Origin: Meandrina meandrites
Taxonomy: Eukaryota; Cnidaria; Anthozoa; Scleractinia; Meandrinidae
Reading direction: 5' to 3'
Assembly: GCA_963693305.1 (NCBI GenBank)
Contig: OY855905.1
Location: forward strand, 22,769,937-22,833,936
Length of the DNA stretch: 64,000 nt
Part shown: one piece after another, positions 24,206 through 36,500 of the stretch
How the letters are laid out: each line of letters begins with the position of its first letter
Numbering within the stretch: position 1 is the stretch's first letter
Notes under the pieces: generated by a model
What the model was told of the DNA's origin: nothing
The model's input: the letters and a program-made list of their open reading frames with translations, nothing else
Databases searched by the model: none
Made by a program: the position numbers and the translations under genes

Positions 24206-25059
24206 ACTTCTGAGAACTGAGGTGACACATGACCGTTGTGAAATCATTTCCTGTAAAGGCTGCAGATAGCTATAACAATTCCCATTACCCATTGTACACT
24301 GTACATACAGTTGAGTGTTACTGAGTCATCTACATTTTATCATAAAGGAGACCTTGCTGTTTCTTTAACGAAACAAAAACCATGGCAATTTTTTTTTCGT
24401 TGTAATTTTCCACTTGGATGATTTGAAGAAACAAAAAACAGTCTTTCAGCATAATTGTAAGACTTTCTTTGGTTTAATTTGAATATTAGTCCTTTTCATA
24501 AGAATTTATCTTATAAGAAAGTCGGGTCTGAGAAAGGCCAAAAGTTTAGAACGTACACAAGACTGAAATTTGGGTAAGAACAAATTTTATTTTTGTTATA
24601 TATTTTTTGCTTTTGCATGGCATAAAAAAGTTTCCTTTTTGCAAAATTTAAACCTCAATAAACAAGGAGAGCATTAGTATATAACAGACTCCTGACACTA
24701 CAATAACTTTTTACTATAAAGAATACCAGTAAATGCGCACTGAAGCCTTTATGTGCACCATAGTTGGGGTTTGCTGGTCATTAAAAACCTCTCTGTAGTA
24801 ATATTAATTCTGATGACTTCAAAACGAAGCGAAAACAAACTTTCAGACGGATATATCTCAGAATCAATCATGAGATGGAAGAAAAAATAGAACGTTTGCA
24901 GATCGATGGACTCTCCAACAGCGTCAAATGGCCCAAGAGTAGTTATAAACACAATACTGTATGTCATCTTTCACCTTAATGTTCACATCAGGTCACTACC
25001 CCCTCCCCCCCCCCCCCAAAAAAAAAAAAAAACAAAAACAAAAACAACTAATCCCCTGC

Positions 25060-25104
25060 TGCTGATTCATTTTCAGTCCAATAATCATGCGCATGTCTGC
25101 ATAC
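25060..25104 (-). pseudogene. Decayed copy of a DOCK exon (equivalent of 49442-49500)
   Basis: The minus strand reads [11 protein letters not shown] as in the working exon, then diverges. The acceptor AG has become TG, so the exon could not be spliced normally, and the donor side is lost. Confidence 0.85.
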
Positions 25105-25631
25105 CAGAAATAAATAAAGATGAAAAAAGAAAAGTTTTGTGGATTTATTTATTATTCATTTATAACAACTTTATTTGCAATATTAAAAACAAATACGTAA
25201 ATTCAAATGCAAAAAGGGTGTCAGCAGGGAGGAACCTAATCCTCATATGAAGTTGACCCTTAATCTTGAAAATAATCTATTGCTTGTTCTTAAGTCTGGG
25301 TCCCCGAAGCAAGAAACACAGGCCCTATTTGGTGTGATAGTTTTTACTCAGTTTTTATCGCAAAAGAAAATAGGGCGAAACCTTAGCAATTCATATAGAA
25401 ATCATAGTTGAGCCAATGGTTGAGCCTAAGGCATGCTAAGGAGACACATTCCTAATTAGTTACGTAATTCTGACCTAAGGTCTCGTTTGAAAACATTTCC
25501 CGGAATTGAATTTCAATTCAAGTTAAATTTCTCTGAAATTGTAATGTATACTTTGTATTGTTTTATCTTTGGCAGTTGCAAATAACCTGTCAAAATCGTT
25601 TCAAAGTATGACTTCCAGCTTAAAGACATAG

Positions 25632-25636
25632 CCAAT
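25632..25636 (+). promoter_or_regulatory. CCAAT box, conserved across the gene family
   Basis: CCAAT at 25632, 150 bases before ATG 25782. The equivalent boxes are at 23465 (156 bases before its ATG) and 50090 (154 bases before). A TTCAGGCCAC-like block and a GTCATRCRATAA-like block follow in the same order in all three. Confidence 0.6.
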
Positions 25637-25781
25637 CCAATTTGCTTTTTCATTAACGTTCAGGCCACACCTACTTAAACGTTGTCATACAATAACTCTA
25701 AAATCTCATTCCTCACTCGAAAAGAAGCAACAGCGTAAGCTTTCTTTCGAATAATACTCGGTCAGAAACTCAATACTAACA

Positions 25782-26363
25782 ATGGATCCATCAGACAATG
25801 ATTGCTGTGTAGTTATACAGGGTGGTTTAATATTATATGAAATCGTCGACAAGCTTGCGGACTTGTTCGTCGCAACTGAGTATCAAAACGGACGCATATC
25901 TAATGACCCACAAGACAGTGTTTCTGACGCCCTCATGGCTTTCTTTGTCATTGGATTACACGTCACCATCGTTCGTGTCATGCTGTATTTGTGGAGAATC
26001 CAGCTCTACCGCACAGGCGACGACAGCCGAGACGAGACTCACAACGCCATAAACCTTTGGATGAGTTTAGCAAAAGTTTTATTAGAAGCGTTCCCTCAAT
26101 CGACGATTGCAAAGTTTTACTTTGGTAACTGTGCTCCAGCTGGTAGCAACGAAGTCTTGGTTCGAGTTTTTGATGCTTTCTGCATCATTGCGTTCATCAT
26201 ATTCTTTGCCTACCTTTTTTGCCAATATTGTCTTCAAGGAGGTGAAGCTAATCGTGCAACGACGGTCATCATGGTTATCACATTCTTCTTCTCATTTGTG
26301 GGAATAATCTTCGCAGGTATATCAATAAACGACTTCGAAGAGCGCTGTCGGCCACAAAAATAA
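25782..26363 (+). CDS. Small cnidarian-type membrane protein, intact single-exon gene
   Basis: A 193-residue single-exon frame. I see about four hydrophobic segments: a weak one at residues 8-25, then about 50-70 ending LYLWRIQ, about 125-150, and about 160-180, and an amphipathic stretch at about 95-110 with [13 protein letters not shown]. The EAFPQ pattern recalls the conserved E-x-x-PQ stretch of XK-related scramblase-family proteins, but the resemblance is short and no function is claimed. The ATG is aligned with the paralogues. The stop lies inside AAAATAAAC, so a polyadenylation hexamer overlaps the stop codon. A CCAAT box lies 150 bases upstream, as in the copies at 23621 and 50244. 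It sits within the duplicated DOCK segment, antisense to the copied exons. Confidence 0.7.
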   Translation: MDPSDNDCCVVIQGGLILYEIVDKLADLFVATEYQNGRISNDPQDSVSDALMAFFVIGLHVTIVRVMLYLWRIQLYRTGDDSRDETHNAINLWMSLAKVLLEAFPQSTIAKFYFGNCAPAGSNEVLVRVFDAFCIIAFIIFFAYLFCQYCLQGGEANRATTVIMVITFFFSFVGIIFAGISINDFEERCRPQK

Positions 26364-27652
26364 ACTTCTGAGAAATGAGGTGACATTTGATCTTTGTGAA
26401 AAAATTTGCTGCAAAGGCTACGGTTAACTACCAATTTTCTTTACCCATTCTACACTGTACACATACAGTTTATGAGAAAGGGGACCTTGCTGTTTCTTCA
26501 ACGAAAACAAAACACCAAAGCAATTTTGTTCCTGTGCAATTTTCCACTAGGATGACTTGAAGCAAACAACAAATAGTCTTTCAGCATAATGTCAGACTTT
26601 TTTTATTTAGGACACGAGACTTAACGTTCGCCGACACATCTTCACCTTTATCATAGAATCTTGAATGTTGTAGGTACCTTAAATTGTCAAATGCGAGTAC
26701 ACGCTTTTATAGAAAAGAACCTTAAAAACGTCGAGGCTAAAAAAGGCTAAAATTTAAGAACATGCTAAGAACGTACCCAAGGCTGAAATTTGGGTAAGAA
26801 CGAGTTTTATTCTTTCCTATATGTTGTAAGTGACAAATATATGTACTAAATGTATCAATCTTTGTTCAAATCCAGCCTGGAACCAACATTTTCATCTCCC
26901 ATTAGTGACATGAACATGTACATATCGGTTTGGAGTGAATTCACTGCAGTTGAGTACCACTTTGTTTTTGAAATATAAAGGGATGATCACAAACACGGGA
27001 TGATTGTAAAATCATGTTTGGCTAGCTGAGGCACAAAAACCCAAGATGCATGCTTGGATAGTTTTGATATCTTGTTTATTATAATAGCGTTTTACGTAGA
27101 ACTTAACAACAGCAATATTAAGTTGTACCAAAAAAGGAAACTAAAACAATATTATTATCAAGGACTTTTTTGAAGGCCCTCAGTACTTAGATGAAATTAC
27201 CCTAAGGGTAGTCTGGGAACTTGCGGGACTCGTTTGTATTACGACCACTTTATTTTGGCTCACAATTAACTCAGTCATTTTCTCATTAAGAAGCCCTCAA
27301 AACAGTTACACTCTCTTTTATAAGAACCTTTTTACAAGAACGTCGAGGATGAGATTTTCCAAAATTTTAAGAACATGCTAAAAACATACCCCAGGCTGAG
27401 AGTCAGAGAACTTCTTTACTTTGCCCATTTGTTTTAATTTCTTCTGAATGAGCAATAAATGCAAAGCTGTGGTCTAACAGTACACTCAATTAACTCAATA
27501 CTTAAAAGGAAATACCAACATTGACAATATTGTTTTCTTAGAGCATGATACACTATGTAGAACATCTCAGTTTGTAGCCCAACTTAATAAATCAATAAAA
27601 ATTAGTTCAAATAAAAGGAAAAATAGAGGATATCACTGAATGCCGTACTAAC
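26364..27652. other. 3' flank of the membrane-protein gene, duplicated region
   Basis: Shares its first 200 bases with the 3' flank of the broken copy at 24206. Two further copies of the AAGAACATGCTAARAACRTA motif lie at 26707-26810 and 27315-27400. No gene seen. Confidence 0.5.
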
Positions 27653-27753
27653 GTTTCCAGAATTTCGTCTTGCTTTGTGGTGCTAAACGTTTCCACCTGC
27701 AAAGATTCCTGCGTCACGAACGCCACGGCCAGATGGAAAAAGTTGTTCCACAA
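27653..27753 (-). pseudogene. Copy of a DOCK exon (equivalent of 60193-60293), open
   Basis: Same length as the working exon (101 bases), open throughout, reading [19 protein letters not shown] with a few substitutions further on. The acceptor (GTTAG) and donor (GTTAGT) both remain plausible. With its two downstream partners damaged it is unlikely to function, but it is the least decayed of the three. Confidence 0.85.
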
Positions 27754-27959
27754 CTAACACGTAAAGAAGATAACAAACCAAATAAGGCAACAAGAATGAA
27801 GTGGACGTTTCTAATAAATGAGAACTCGATTTAAAATGCGAGTAAACCCTGTGGCGATGACACTGGGCGATTCGTTGTTGTTGTTGTTTATTTATATGCC
27901 ACCTGTTTGCTTTTCTGTTATTTAATCGTTAACATCCTAAAGAGGGTGGCTAAGGGCAG

Positions 27960-29555
27960 CAGCATCACTTACCAACCTTTACAACAACTGGATAGCGCAG
28001 AGTATGTGGCCCAGTGTGTGGAAAATGGGTAGGTGGACACCAGCGTTTAAGAAGGGAGACAGACAGGATACTTAAAACTACCTCCACATCACTTCCCTTA
28101 TCACATGCAGTAGATAAAATATTCGAACAGTTACTCACCAACCAGGTGGCATGCCGTTATGAAGAAACTGTACTATACAGGATGACGGCGTCCAGGAACT
28201 AACACAGCTGCGAAACAACATTGCTTGGGTTGACAGAAGACTGGAAACTAGCAGCTGATACAAAACAACTTGTCTAGTATGTCCTATCCACAGATATGAG
28301 TAAGGCCACTGATTGCTTCAGCCATACACTTACGACAAAGAAGCTGGGGACATGCCTTCAAAAGACGTTCTCTTGACTTAATGCGATCGAGAACAGACAC
28401 AACAGAGTAAAACTGGACGAAATCACGAGTGACTGGCTAACGATGAAACGTGGATGTTTTCAAGGATCGTCCTTCGGACCCTTACTTTGGAATATGTTTC
28501 AAAATGATTTGCCATCGCATGTTAAGGACGCAAACATAACTATGTACGTGAAGGGGGACGGACCACGAAACAGTTGTACACAGTTTGAAAACGCTACAAG
28601 CAAACCCATACAAATTCCAGTCGCTAAATATCAACCCAAGGAAGCTCGATAAGGCCAAGAGTGACACAGTCCTCAAAACTGACGACATAGAAATTACGAA
28701 AACAAAACAAATCGAACTACTAGGAGTACACATCGACATTTCACCGAGCATATCCGCGAGTTATGCACTACGGCCAGTCAGAAAGTAGAAGTTCTTTCTC
28801 GTCTACGCAATTTAATACCTTGCAAGGCCAAGCTGTTAGTGTACAAGACATTTATTTTACCTCACCTAACATATTGCCACTTAATATGGAATTTCTGTAA
28901 GGCATCGGACAAAACGAAGCTCAAGCGAATCCAAGAACGAGCACTATGAGCAATATACAGATCATTCTCTAAGACGTACGAAAAACTCTTAGTACACCGC
29001 CCGACGTCTCTACTCTACTCTTTTCGTCCGTAAAAACACTACTCACGCGCTGAGTGACAGTAATTTCTTAATACCAGGCTTTAATATCACACGTTACGCT
29101 GTACACTCAATCAGATATCTCGGACCGTTTTTGTGGTCTAAACTGAACAAAGACCTTAAGGATTCTCACACACTGGCCACTTTCAGAAATAGAAAGGCCC
29201 CATTTACATGGAAAGAGGATGATCCTAGCACTAGGACCATCCTCTTACCATGTAAATGGGGCCTAATTTAGAAAATTAAACCTGTCAGACTATGCGGACA
29301 ATTACAGTCACCGTAAATGCTGTAAGCTCTGCAGCGAGTAATTTAAATGTAAAAATTAGTCAGGGGCAAATTCTAAGCATAGAACGCTGTTTTATACTTA
29401 ACCATTTATACTGTACGTTGTATTTCTTAGTTAGGACCAATTTTCAAAGTATCTTAGGCAAATTATTTTAAGAATTAATAGTAATTAAGAATTGTAGGTG
29501 TCCCCAATTAGCCCGTAAGGGCTAAACACAGACACTTGAATAAAGTTTTTATTTA
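27960..29555 (+). pseudogene. Degenerate non-LTR retrotransposon (reverse transcriptase region and 3' tail)
   Basis: Split over several frames, the plus strand shows reverse transcriptase hallmarks: a WTPAFKKGDRQD-like stretch, VDKIFEQLLTNQV, a D-M-S-K-A block, QGSSFGPLLWNMFQNDLP (catalytic-core region), then YVKGDG where intact elements have Y-A-D-D. After that come LLGVHID and the LTYCHLIWNFC and RIQERAL-like blocks typical of the Jockey/CR1-type C-terminal part. Many frameshifts and stops are present. The tail ends GAATAAAGTTTTTATTTAT. The first part of the element (endonuclease) is missing, as expected for 5' truncation. Confidence 0.85.
29196..29272. repeat. Perfect hairpin nested in the retrotransposon
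   Basis: AGGCCCCATTTACATGG and its reverse complement flank a GGATGATCCTAGC-type centre, giving a near-perfect palindrome of about 75 bases inside the degenerate reverse transcriptase sequence. It probably inserted later. Confidence 0.75.
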
Positions 29556-30541
29556 TGTTATGAAGCCGTCAAAACTACAACAGTAATTACTTATATAACT
29601 CGGGTCACGTTAACGTAAAAAGGTGATGTCTCGTGCGATTTATAACAAATTCGATTTACTTTGTTAAGTGATTTGCCGAATCACAATACAAAAATACTTT
29701 TATTATATTTTCTTTTTACAAATACTACCGTTAAAAAGCTATATAAGGAGAAACTAGAACTCTCTACTAATTGATTTATTAAAAAAAATTCATACTGCGA
29801 CGGAAAAATACTTCAAAATACCATTTTCATCCTGTACTATTGCCCCCCCCCCCCCCCCCCCCCCGCTGAGTACATTTGTCATGATATGTATAAGAAAAAT
29901 GTACTCTCACACATCACATGACATAAATTGCGAAGGTGTCTGATTGGACGACTTTTTAGAAACAGCTGCTCTCAAACTGCGCTGATTTTTAACCAATTAC
30001 AGACACCTCAAAGACTACGCTCAAAGTTACATTTCCCCTCGTCCTGTATTGCATTAAGCGGACACTTGCGCATGGCGCACGTGTCCTCTTTTAAATACAG
30101 GTTTAATTGTAATTCAAAGCCTTGAAATGTGCAGGGTAATAACCTGATAACTGGACAATACGCCATGGCTAAAATAGTATCTTACCACATGCGTCAACAT
30201 ATATTTGTGACACACCGATAAAAGTGTTGTAAAATTTATTTAAATTGCAACATCATCTACTATATATCTTTAAAAAAATTATCGTATTCTTTGGAAACGT
30301 GTCAGTCGAATGTTTAGTAAAGATTTGCATAACAACTAACATAGCAGATATTAAGAGATACGTTAAGAATTAAAAAATGAAATAATTGGCAAAGTTTGAT
30401 TATGTATATCAATGTCGACTTACAGGAATAACCAAACTGGCTAATAAAAAAAACAGAGACGCAGATAAAAGGCTGATGTGTCTTCACCATGTTCACATCA
30501 CCATTCGGATCGTGGGCATTTCGTTTGTTGGACGTTCTTGC
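29556..30541. other. Intergenic region between retrotransposon and DOCK 3' end
   Basis: Begins with a fragment of the foldback element seen at 20986-21610 (TATAACTCGGGTCACGTTAA at 29593). A C-run lies at 29841-29863. No gene recognised. Confidence 0.45.
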
Positions 30542-33500
30542 TCATCGATTCTTGGGGGGAACTGGAGGCGACTCTTTTGGCTTTCCCATCATGGACGCGC
30601 GCGGAGGAAGAGCTGGAGACTAGAAAAAAACGAGGGGAAAAGGAATCACGGGAGATCAAAGGAGACTCATACAACGGGCCTCATTACTTAGTGCTGTTCG
30701 CTAAATTGAATTTAATTCGTAGTGTGATCGTTCGGGTGAGAGAAATTCTGAAAAGAACTGTTGTTAGTGACTGACGTATTCAGAACATCTTTCATACACA
30801 GTTATAATTACCACAAATTATCGATTACCACATTCCGCCCAACAGTTCTCTCTAACGAAAATGTTCAATTAGCCATGTTCTAAACGAGCAGGGGACTGGG
30901 TACGAGCATATTTTCTCTTCGGTACAAACATTCAATATCGATTGAATCTAAAAATGGGGCACGTCATCTGAAAGAGCATCCAAAAATTAGTAAATTCACC
31001 AAATTTGATGGTTATTGGTTTAAACCCAAAGGCATGGTACACTTAGTATGGATTGGAGGGACAGGCGTCCTCCAATCCATACTAAGCTCTCTTATTTTAA
31101 AAGTGTACCATGCCTTTGCGTTTAAACCAATAACAATCAAATTTGGTGAATTTACTAATTTTTGGATGCTCTTTCAGATGACGTGCTCCATTTTCAATTC
31201 AATCGATATTGAATGCTCGCACATAGAAAAAATATTCTCGTACCCAGTCCCCTGCTCGTTTAGAACATGGCCAATTATAGTTAACTGCCAGCTGTCAGTC
31301 CTTACCTGCTCCATCTGCTCAGTGCCGTCTGATCCACTAGAGTCAGTGCTAGAGCGTTGATTTACGTCACCAGGCTTTGTTTTCGCACTCTTTTGTGGCA
31401 GTTCTGGAGGGAGATGAAACTGTGCTTGAGGGTGGTGTGTCTGTGGTGCTGGTCGAGGCGGCTTGGCAGGGGCGATTTCCGAGGAAAACTGGCAAAAACA
31501 AAATGGTTGTTAGTAACTTCGCGATCAAGGACACCGGAGTTGCCCTTCTAAATTTAAAAGGATCACCAAAGTTCAATTGAAATAAAGAAATCTCCAAATG
31601 CATTTCACAAACAGAACGCATGAAGGGTTTCATCTGCAGACTCGTAAGTTAAAGTTACATGCACAGCATTCTAAACAGTAAGTACCACATGAAAGAACTG
31701 TTCAATAGGTTTTATTTGAATGGTCACACATAACGGTTTCATCCACAACCCAGCCTCCCCCATTTGGCTTTGCGACCGTTTCTTAAGCTCGACAAGCTTG
31801 TCATTTATAACAATAATCAACGGCGGAGAAGCCACTGAAATGGTTGAATCTAGGTCTTCACATGACCACCTTGTATAGCATTATAAACATTAAGTACCAC
31901 ATGAAAGAACTGATCTGTAAGTTTCATTCAAAGCGCAAAACAACATTACTTCTAGGTGTTAGTCTATAAAACACAAACAGATTAAAAAAAACAATACCAG
32001 ATTACCTCTTCTTCCAGGTGTGACATCGGTACTTCAGTTGTTCTTCGTCGAGGGGGTCGGCCACGCCCTACAGGTCCGGCCATCGTCATGGACTTCATTG
32101 GAAGCGGAGGGGGACTGGTTTCACCACTCTTAGAAACCACAGAACTAGAAAATTCAGGGAAAGTAGTAGGTCATTAAGATCAGTATCCACACGCGAGTCG
32201 GACAGCTACCTTCAAGTAACCATTTCATGGATTACATTGTTGTAGTCCTCTTTGACGAACAACAAATTTACATCTGAAGGTTATCACACACAAATCAATT
32301 AACTAACTGACCATAAAAACATTCCATCTAAATTTAAGTAAATCCCGCGTCGTCATTCTTAAGGAACTCCAATGTGACTGCAGCAACGTCACGCAAAACG
32401 CTCTTTCTATCTGATCTTGTCCTCTCGGCCTCTCATTAGTTCTATATGTTGTCACACCACGCTGTCAAATTTCCCCGCAAAGGTAAGCGTTGTGTGACAT
32501 CTTAATGTTGGAACGGATGGGACAAGTTCGATCCAGTCCAACAACACTTACTCGGTCCATCCGCTGTATGTCTGGTGCATCTGATCCAGGCTATCCCGTG
32601 CGGACAATTTAGATTTTTCCGGGTCGGATCTTCGGACAGTCGTCATCGATCGGTTTGCGAAGGGAGAGCCGTCGGGGGTCCGAGGATTAGCCATGGTACT
32701 GGCACGAGCCTGTTCAAAGATATCAAGTTTTAATATCATTTTAGTAAAATATTAGGCTGGATTGCGCCGCTTTCTCGGCTATGGTCTTCGCTCCTACCAG
32801 AGAAGAGACGGGGATTCAAGGAGAGTTATGCGGGCTCACTTTCCGAGCAGCGGACGTTAATCGAGCCTATATTGATACAGGCATTTAAAGGAGTTTTGTC
32901 ACGGATTTAAACACATTTTCGAACATTTGTATTTGTGTCATAGGAAACCTACAAATAATGGGCGATTTATATTAATTGCTACATTAGAGCACTGAAAGTG
33001 TTAACAAGCATCTTAAAAAGCATCTCAACTTGAAAAATTAAGGACAAACTTTTCTAGTTGTTTCCGAGCGTCGTCGTTTGATTTCTATCCGCAAATTAAG
33101 GTCATGCCTTCCTTTAGGTTGCGTTCGATTGACCTTATTCCGGAATAAGAATATATTCCGGATTATTCCAGAATAGCCATTCCGTCGGTACGTCGATAAA
33201 ACGATTATTCCGTTTCTGGAATAATGCCCGCAATATTCTTTCATTTCTTCGTACCATGAAATGAGGAGAAGCGTCTCTTCCAGACTCCAGGAGTATCCTT
33301 TTCTGAGTAACGTTTGATGGTTGCTGGCGGTAGCCATTTTGTTTGTTGTTTTGAAAAGGACCGCGAGGCGAGGACGCGGTGAGGTCATTATTCTGGATTA
33401 TTCCAAGTATTCTGCTCCCCAGAGCAGAATGCTTGGAATACATTACATGTATTCCGGAATCGGAATAGCGACTCAATCGATCGCACATTCGGGGTTATTC

Positions 33501-36500
33501 CTTTTATTCTTATTCCGGAATAAGGTCAATCGAACGCACCCTTAGATGTTCAAAGATGTTTTTCATGGGTTAAGTTGCCTACCGCTAATTTCATAACAGT
33601 TGAGACCAAAAATCTGCGAAATTCCCGTGATGTAAAAATGGAGGTTTCTGAATGTTTTGGACTCATCTGGTTTTTCAGGTTTGGAAGCCATTTTAGGCTC
33701 GTGTTACAGGTGGTTAAGGCACAGTATCAGTGTTTATGTAAGTGAACACAAGAAATATCATCTATTTGAACTGCGGCATCGCAGTTATCAGGACAACTCG
33801 GATTAATATTAATCGGATTAATATTAATCCTAATGATTATTATAATCCAGTAATGGATTATTATAATCCAGTAACAGATTATTATAATCTACTAGGGATA
33901 GTTAACACTACAGCTGCCCCCGCTGTTAACCTTTTTTTCTCAGCGCAATTTTTTTCTCATACAGTTATTTCACTTGATATTTTGGCTATTCTATTTTCTT
34001 AATTGATTGAAAATCAGATTTCTGTTTTGAACAGTCTTGCGATAATTCAGAAGAAAACACTAATTTTTTCTCGTGTTCTGCTCACAAAGTATCACTTGTT
34101 TCTGCTCTTCTCTTTTTCAAGATCATGGGACGAGGACATGCCATTTAAAACAAACTTTTAGTATGAGTTGTTGAAGCCAAGTAGATAAGTAAAACAAAGC
34201 CAAGCTATGAAAAAATTCTGAATGACTAATAACACGTAAATGTAATTACACGAACGCGTCCCCAACTTCCTGAGATCATTTTGCTTTTTTTTTTTTTGCT
34301 GTAATGAGTGATCTCAGCGAGGATAAACTTCGGTAATATTCAAATTCAAACGTTTTAAAACTACCAGTTAGGATCAGCTGTTTTCAGATTTTTTGTTTCA
34401 ATATATTAGGGCTGGGAGCTCAAGCAACAATGACAAACTTGACAGCGGAGCTCGAAACGGATACCAAAAGATTTCTCACCTCTGTCAATAGAAGCGCGTG
34501 CCGTGAGATTTGATTATCTCAAGAACTCTTTTGAATTCTCTTTCCTTCTCGACAAGTCTCAGTTACAAATTTTACTTAAATGCCTAAAGACTGATCGAGT
34601 CTTTTATAGCTTATTTCTACCACTTGAGTTTTTTTATTTAATGTTATGATGTTCCGGCTAAAAGCCGAGAGCACTGGATCGACAGTGGGCTAGTTATATA
34701 TGCATATCTCAAGTGAAAACTTTCTCACTTCTCTGCGAGTTTCAATGCTCGCGGTATCTTTTAAAAACTTTCCTTCTTTAACTCTTTTTGAACTTATCGC
34801 AGCTGCTAACTTTATATCTTAGTTGTGGCCTGAGTCTTTCAAACCCCTCGTGTAAAGTGCGATTTGTGTCTGACAAATCTCGATTTCGGATTGAGTCTGT
34901 CAATCCTGCGAGCGAACGAGAGCTGCTCGCAACGCGCTAACAAGAGAAATTTCTAGACCAATACGTACTATTCTTGTTTTTGATCATATCAATTGCGTAA
35001 GTTTCGGATTCTGGACCTTATGAAATCAATAAAGCTCGAAGGAAACCCGAAGGAAACTGCAGCAACCCAACTGCAATCAACGTTTGCAAGCGTCGTTTGT
35101 TGACTATTGTTGTGATTTGTGCACGTGGCTTGTCATCATCACCCAATCATGGTTCATCTTACGTCATCATTGACCAATCACCGTACAGGAAATTTTATCA
35201 CACCTACCGATACTACTTGCGGGCATTTTATCACACCTACCGATACTACTTGCGGTCCCCCTTTGGCCAAGTCGAGATTTTGTCTGGTATATACTATATA
35301 TATATAGTCTATATACGCGCGGACTACAATGATGCCTCCTCGGGTTTTGGCCTCTGGGCCAAAACCCTGCGGGGGCAATTACTGAGGTTTGAGCCGTGCC
35401 TTAATCTATTAGGATTAATATTAATCTTACGTAAGATTAATATTAATCTGATTAATATTAATATTGATATTAATATCAATCCCACTTAAATATTAATATT
35501 AATATTAATCCTGATATATATTCATCCTACATAGGATTCTTATTAATCGTACGGAATCTCCCCAGCTCCACTTTGCATGATGTCCCACCATAATTGATTG
35601 CTTGAAACAGCTGAAATAGTTTTTACGTGAACTTTAAACCATATGCAATCATATACCATGTCAGTTCCCGGATAATGTTTTCATCCACAAAAGGCGCCAA
35701 GAGACGGGAGAAATTCATGTTCATAGTTACCCTCGTTAACCTCGAAACAGTTCGTGTCTTTGGGATTGTCGCTATTTCTACGCAGCTGGTAGTTATTCCC
35801 TTTCTCAAAGTCCCCTTTTTTATAAAAGCACATGCCCATGTCACGGATTCGCTGGCCCAGAGGTGCTTGCTCCTTTTCATTTTCTTCTAGGGTCAACATC
35901 GTGGTATCTACCAGCTCTAGCATATGCAAGTGATCGTCATGTGACTGATGTGACCAGTGTAATGTCCCGTCAGTCCTGTGTTATGTCTGCAGTGTGTCTG
36001 TCATTAAAGCTGTATCCAAATATTCACGGGAAATTTATCTCGATTATAATAGAGATTAATATTAATCCGGATGATATTATTAATAATAATCTAATCCTTC
36101 AAATTTTTTTTGCCGTACCTTAATCTATTACTGGATTATAATAATCTATTACTGGATTATAATAATCTATTACTGGACTATAATAATCTATTACCGGATT
36201 ATGATAACTCTATTATAATCTATTATTATTATAATCCACGGATTAATATTAATCCGAGTTGTCCTGAGTTATGTACGAACAGGCAACTAAGTAGTTGAGA
36301 AAAGAAAGCCCGAATCAGTTATATTCCATGACCGTCGAGATACCGGCACAGTGCTCTACTAACTGGGCTATCAAGCAAGCTACAAGATGGTATAAAACAA
36401 AACTGCCACTGTATGTAATGACAATACCAATCAAAACAAATGGTTGATAAGAGTTTGGTAACATTTGTTGCTAAGTAACAAGGCACACCTATGACGTTCA

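Larger units (their letters stand above)
24206..25781. other. Flank of duplicated unit, with poly-C/poly-A tract
   Basis: Contains a C-run and A-run near 25005-25032, the decayed DOCK exon at 25060-25104, and sequence matching 49.2 kb of the DOCK intron (GCTGGTCATT and following). The segment 24530-24600 is one of three copies of a dispersed motif also at 26707-26810 and 27315-27400. Confidence 0.5.
30542..32709 (-). other. Exons encoding the proline-rich C-terminal tail of the DOCK protein
   Basis: The last four exons (32552-32709, 32006-32144, 31306-31488, 30542-30619) encode a basic, Ser/Pro-rich tail. Visible SH3-ligand-like motifs are PPPLPMK, KPPRPAP, SPALPPR and SPPVPPK. In vertebrate DOCK1 such motifs bind the SH3 domain of Crk. 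The motif set is conserved in kind, not in exact sequence. The final exon is only 25 codons plus TGA. Confidence 0.85.

Noticed and set aside
33742..36298. Asn/Ile/Tyr-rich frames
   Set aside because: They come from translation of ATTAATATTAATC and TTATAATAATC repeats within a mobile element.
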